Shown here: positions 6,956 through 8,335 of the stretch, one piece after another
How the letters are laid out: every line of letters begins with the position of its first letter
Numbering within the stretch: the stretch's first letter is position 1
DNA from: an uncultured Bacteroidales bacterium
Lineage (GTDB): Bacteria; Bacteroidota; Bacteroidia; Bacteroidales; UBA932
Assembly: GCA_946627685.1 (NCBI GenBank)
Contig: CAMOVV010000038.1
Location: 1 to 8,335 of the forward strand
Direction of reading: 5' to 3'
Length of the DNA stretch: 8,335 nucleotides
Position numbers and translations under genes: made by a program
The notes under the pieces: model-generated
The model's input: only the letters and a program-made list of their open reading frames with translations
What the model was told of the DNA's origin: nothing
Database searches by the model: none

Positions 6956-6972
6956 TTGTGCTGAAGGCACAA
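6956..6972. repeat. Short inverted repeat upstream of the LolA-like operon
   Basis: TTGTGC (6956-6961) and GCACAA (6967-6972) are perfect six-base arms around TGAAG. It lies 39 bases before the LolA-like start codon, either in its leader (as a small hairpin) or close to its promoter. No exact TAnnTTTG box was found for this operon, so its promoter stays unassigned. A run of ten A follows at 6978-6987. Confidence 0.35.
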
Positions 6973-6992
6973 TCTACAAAAAAAAAACCAAA

Positions 6993-7008
6993 ATCCCTTG
7001 CAAGGGAT
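6993..7008. promoter_or_regulatory. Perfect 16-bp palindrome, candidate OhrR operator
   Basis: ATCCCTTGCAAGGGAT is a perfect dyad in the divergent region between the LolA-like operon and the OhrR-type gene. The TTG in its left half (6998-7000) is the probable -33 element of the regulator promoter, so a dimer bound here would block RNA polymerase. MarR/OhrR dimers typically bind palindromes of about this size that overlap promoters. Binding by this regulator is inferred; the symmetry and the overlap are seen directly. Confidence 0.55.
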
Positions 7009-7028
7009 AATAAAAGTCTCTATATTTG
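6998..7028 (+). promoter_or_regulatory. Bacteroidota promoter for the OhrR-type regulator
   Basis: TTG at 6998-7000 and TATATTTG at 7021-7028 (exact TAnnTTTG) are separated by 20 bases, a suitable -33/-7 spacing. No other exact box is found between here and the start codon at 7202, so the transcript would carry a leader of about 165 bases. Confidence 0.65.
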
Positions 7029-7045
7029 TGTCGTGAACGATATAA

Positions 7046-7201
7046 TTTAGCAACATAAAACCATTTGTTATAAACAAAGAACTTTCCATCAAGACCCTCC
7101 AGTCCTATGCCACCGGCCTGCAGAACTGGTTTGCAAAGCAGGTCAAACCGCATTTCCGAGTATATAGAACGAACTTACTACAATTTCAAAGCCCCGCCAA
7201 T
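7046..7201 (+). other. Leader of the OhrR-type gene with an in-frame coding-like stretch
   Basis: This stretch is open in the same frame as the regulator for 52 codons, from just after a TAA at 7043-7045 to its ATG, but contains no in-frame ATG. The part at about 7085-7150 has codons ending mostly in G or C like the surrounding genes, and would read S-I-K-T-L-Q-S-Y-A-T-G-L-Q-N-W-F. It also contains a possible stem GGCCTGC/GCAGGTC (7115-7121 with 7138-7144, one G-T pair). It could be a gene relic, a structured leader, or chance. A real N-terminal extension is unlikely because OhrR proteins normally start just before the L-D-N-Q-L-C motif. Confidence 0.35.
7064..7078. repeat. Inverted repeat in the regulator leader, possible second operator
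   Basis: TTTGTT (7064-7069) and AACAAA (7073-7078) are perfect arms around ATA. It lies about 35 bases downstream of the -7 box and differs in sequence from the promoter palindrome, so it is either a separate protein site or a small AT hairpin in the leader. Confidence 0.35.
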
Positions 7202-7654
7202 ATGCTTCCCCAGCTATCCCTTGACAACCAACTCTGTTTCAGGCTGTACGCCGCCTCGCGCCTTATCACCAAGGCCTACCATCCGTTCCTGTCGAAGATA
7301 GGGCTGACCTATCCGCAGTATCTGGTGATGATGGTGCTTTGGGAAAAGGACTGCCAGCGTGTTAACGACATCGCGAAAAGGCTCTATCTCGAAACGAACA
7401 CGGCCACTCCCCTTCTGAAAAGGATGGAGGCGGACGGGCTTGTAAAAAGGGACAAGGGGAAAGGCGACGGCCGCCAGATTATCGTGTCCCTGACGGAAAA
7501 GGGGAAGGAACTGGAAAAGAAGGCCGCGGCCGTACCCGAATGCGTCAGCGCCGTGGCAGCCTGCCCCTCAGTCTCCCCTGCGACCATCCCTTCCATCTTC
7601 TCAACCCTCGACGACCTCGTCGCCACCCTCGCCTCCCGCGAAGCGCAAGACTAA
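7202..7654 (+). CDS. ohrR: OhrR-type MarR family transcriptional regulator (organic peroxide sensor)
   Basis: The 150-residue protein follows the OhrR subgroup closely. It opens with L-D-N-Q-L-C-F-R-L-Y-A-A-S-R at 7-20, followed by L-T-Y-P-Q-Y-L-V at 35-42 and R-L-Y-L-E-T-N-T-A-T-P-L-L-K-R-M-E at 60-76, the recognition-helix region. The wing has a basic G-D-G-R-Q segment (88-92). Cys12 aligns with the peroxide-sensing Cys15 of B. subtilis OhrR, and Tyr26 and Tyr37 align with its partner tyrosines 29 and 40. Extra cysteines at 51, 114 and 121 are present. A C-terminal partner cysteine is known in two-Cys OhrR (Xanthomonas), so a disulphide mechanism is plausible. Predicted role: a cytoplasmic dimer that represses its target until organic hydroperoxide oxidises Cys12. 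No ohr peroxidase gene is adjacent in the window. The divergent neighbour is a LolA-like envelope operon, and a palindrome overlaps its own promoter, suggesting autoregulation. The start is chosen because it sits just before the conserved motif. Confidence 0.9.
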   Translation: MLPQLSLDNQLCFRLYAASRLITKAYHPFLSKIGLTYPQYLVMMVLWEKDCQRVNDIAKRLYLETNTATPLLKRMEADGLVKRDKGKGDGRQIIVSLTEKGKELEKKAAAVPECVSAVAACPSVSPATIPSIFSTLDDLVATLASREAQD

Positions 7655-7728
7655 AACATATCCGGGGCTATAGCATCCAGGCGTCGCGGGCTTTGGAGGC
7701 CGAAAGCGTCGTCGTTGCTGCTCGAGTT

Positions 7729-7768
7729 AAAAAAATTACGCATAAACATGGCAAGTTTATGCGTAATT
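7729..7768 (-). terminator. Strong hairpin terminator for the tRNA-Ala unit
   Basis: Perfect 14-base arms AATTACGCATAAAC (7734-7747) and GTTTATGCGTAATT (7755-7768) enclose a seven-base loop. Read on the minus strand the hairpin is followed by seven T (the complement of 7729-7735), which gives the direction. It lies 31 bases past the tRNA-Ala 3' end. On the plus strand no T run follows, so it would stop the regulator transcript less efficiently. The remaining bases between the regulator stop and this hairpin show nothing else convincing. Confidence 0.85.
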
Positions 7769-7799
7769 ACAGTAATAAGCTTATTTACAGCGTTGTTTG

Positions 7800-7872
7800 T
7801 GGAGTATAGGGGGGTCGAACCCCTGACCTCCAGATTGCGAACCTGGCGCTCTACCAACTGAGCTAATACCCC
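7800..7872 (-). tRNA. tRNA-Ala (anticodon CGC)
   Basis: A complete cloverleaf is seen on the minus strand. The acceptor GGGGTAT pairs with ATACTCC and includes the G3:U70 pair that marks alanine tRNAs. The D stem is GCTC/GAGC. The anticodon stem CCAGG/TCTGG (with one G-U) closes loop TTCGCAA, and the T stem AGGGG/CCCCT closes loop TTCGACC. Anticodon CGC reads the GCG alanine codon, and the discriminator is A. CCA is not encoded. No promoter is visible in the 15 bases separating it from the upstream protein gene, so it is probably processed from a shared transcript. Confidence 0.94.
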
Positions 7873-7887
7873 AACAGACTACTTTTA

Positions 7888-8172
7888 CTAGGCCTTGGGC
7901 TCAACGGCTTCCTTGACAACCTGGCTGAGTTTTTCGTACAGCTTGTCGGATTCCACAAGGAGGTCCTTGCGAATCTGGGCGAAATCCGTCCTTTTAAGAC
8001 CCTTCGCATTCGCACGGTCTTTCAGGGTGTTGAACAGAGCCACTGCCTCCTCGAAAAGGCCCTCGAGAGCGTTCTCGTCAGCGTTTGCATTGACGGTGGC
8101 GACAAGGGAGCAATCCTCGAGAAAAGCTCCGAGCACATATTCGATGTCTTTCTTGATGTTTCTGAGATTCAT
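7888..8172 (-). CDS. Conserved-looking small helical cytoplasmic protein, function unknown
   Basis: The 94-residue product has no signal peptide, membrane segment or cysteine-based motif (one Cys, residue 21). It reads as three or four amphipathic helices: M-N-L-R-N-I-K-K-D-I-E-Y-V-L at the N-terminus, A-L-E-G-L-F-E-E-A-V-A-L-F-N-T-L around 35-50, and an acidic/basic C-terminal helix with Y-E-K-L near 79-82, ending V-E-P-K-A. The composition fits a small helical-bundle protein resembling uncharacterised Bacteroidales proteins, but I do not know a named family. A TAnnTTTG box lies 23 bases upstream of the ATG, supporting expression from its own promoter. tRNA-Ala begins 15 bases after the stop and a strong terminator follows, so protein and tRNA appear to share one transcript. 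Function cannot be inferred. Confidence 0.8.
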   Translation of the reverse strand: MNLRNIKKDIEYVLGAFLEDCSLVATVNANADENALEGLFEEAVALFNTLKDRANAKGLKRTDFAQIRKDLLVESDKLYEKLSQVVKEAVEPKA

Positions 8173-8195
8173 ATCCTTTGTGAATTAATTCGGTG

Positions 8196-8203
8196 CAAAG
8201 ATA
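8196..8203 (-). promoter_or_regulatory. Bacteroidota -7 promoter box for the small protein/tRNA-Ala unit
   Basis: Read on the minus strand this is TATCTTTG, an exact TAnnTTTG and identical to the box before tRNA-Val. It ends 23 bases before the ATG at 8172. A TTG -33 element is not obvious upstream. Confidence 0.6.
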
Positions 8204-8259
8204 AGCATTTTTCTTGAATATCGGCCCGGTTCTTTACCTTGTTCTGCCTTTTGGGGAAA

Positions 8260-8335
8260 ACTCGGCCACGGTTTCCGGCGGTTTTCGTGGACGAACGGGG
8301 CGTTGGGCTAAGTTCAGCCACGTTTGAGGCCGTTT
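8260..8335. repeat. Degenerate repeat with inverted components at the right window edge
   Basis: A motif of the form TC-n-GCCACG-(G)-TTT-nn-GGC-n-GTTT occurs at 8262-8285 and again at 8314-8335, about 51-52 bases apart. Between them CGTGGACGAAC (8286-8296) is complementary to GTTCAGCCACG (8312-8322) at 9 of 11 positions. No convincing gene is present in 8204-8335; both strands have short open frames to the edge but without coding hallmarks. It could be an intergenic repeat element or the start of an array continuing beyond the window. Confidence 0.4.

Noticed and set aside
7179..7185. TACAATT resembling a half-site of the B. subtilis OhrR operator
   Set aside because: No matching inverted half follows, and it lies far downstream of the promoter; the perfect palindrome at 6993-7008 is a better candidate.
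7107..7301. Short plus-strand open frame starting inside the regulator leader
   Set aside because: It overlaps the conserved start of the OhrR-type gene in another frame, and its basic, Pro/Arg/Ser-rich translation has no recognisable motif.
7800..7872. Reading the right-hand tRNA as Cys (GCA) or Arg (GCG)
   Set aside because: With the seven-base loop TTCGCAA and U at position 33 the anticodon is CGC; the G3:U70 pair supports alanine.
1..8335. CRISPR array, insertion sequence, integrase or phage genes
   Set aside because: No regularly spaced repeats, transposase or recombinase motifs, or target duplications were seen; the two tRNA genes are not followed by duplicated 3' ends or integrases.

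Overview
The window looks like chromosomal DNA of a Bacteroidota, most likely a Bacteroidales with fairly GC-rich genes. Three things point there: exact matches to the Bacteroidota -7 promoter box TAnnTTTG sit in front of several units (TATCTTTG, TAATTTTG, TATATTTG), the protein families are typical of that phylum, and exported proteins have short Bacteroidales-style signal peptides ending in A-Q. Genus cannot be read from the sequence.

Left block (1-4657, minus strand): a five-gene putative operon read right to left. It begins with a CNNM/HlyC-type membrane protein with paired CBS domains, then an NhaP2/CvrA-type cation/proton antiporter with an RCK_C domain. These are followed by a stand-alone HD protein of the MESH1/SpoT hydrolase type, an APH-fold phosphotransferase, and a membrane sensor with a dCache domain that runs off the left edge. 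The last three genes are joined by two ATGA start/stop overlaps, which suggests translational coupling. The operon reads as ion homeostasis plus alarmone/nucleotide turnover and signalling.

Middle (4650-6917): two divergent promoters separate the operon from a plus-strand tRNA-Val(GAC). A hairpin terminator after the tRNA also faces the convergent minus-strand trio that follows. That trio encodes a LolA-like periplasmic carrier, an exported protein of unknown function, and an outer-membrane beta-barrel-like protein. The last two are joined by a TGATG overlap.

Right block (6918-8335): an AT-rich divergent intergenic region leads to an OhrR-type MarR regulator. It has the sensing cysteine and both partner tyrosines. 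A perfect 16-bp palindrome covers the probable -33 element of its promoter and is a good autoregulatory operator candidate. The roughly 170-base leader holds a second inverted repeat and a coding-like stretch in frame with the regulator. After it, on the minus strand, a 94-residue helical protein of unknown function is followed after 15 bases by tRNA-Ala(CGC) and a strong hairpin terminator, apparently one transcription unit. The last ~75 bases carry a degenerate repeated motif cut by the window edge.

Nothing here is a mobile element, CRISPR array or clearly novel defence system. The most testable points are the OhrR operator and its divergent envelope operon, the coupled HD/APH/Cache cassette, and the protein-tRNA transcription unit.
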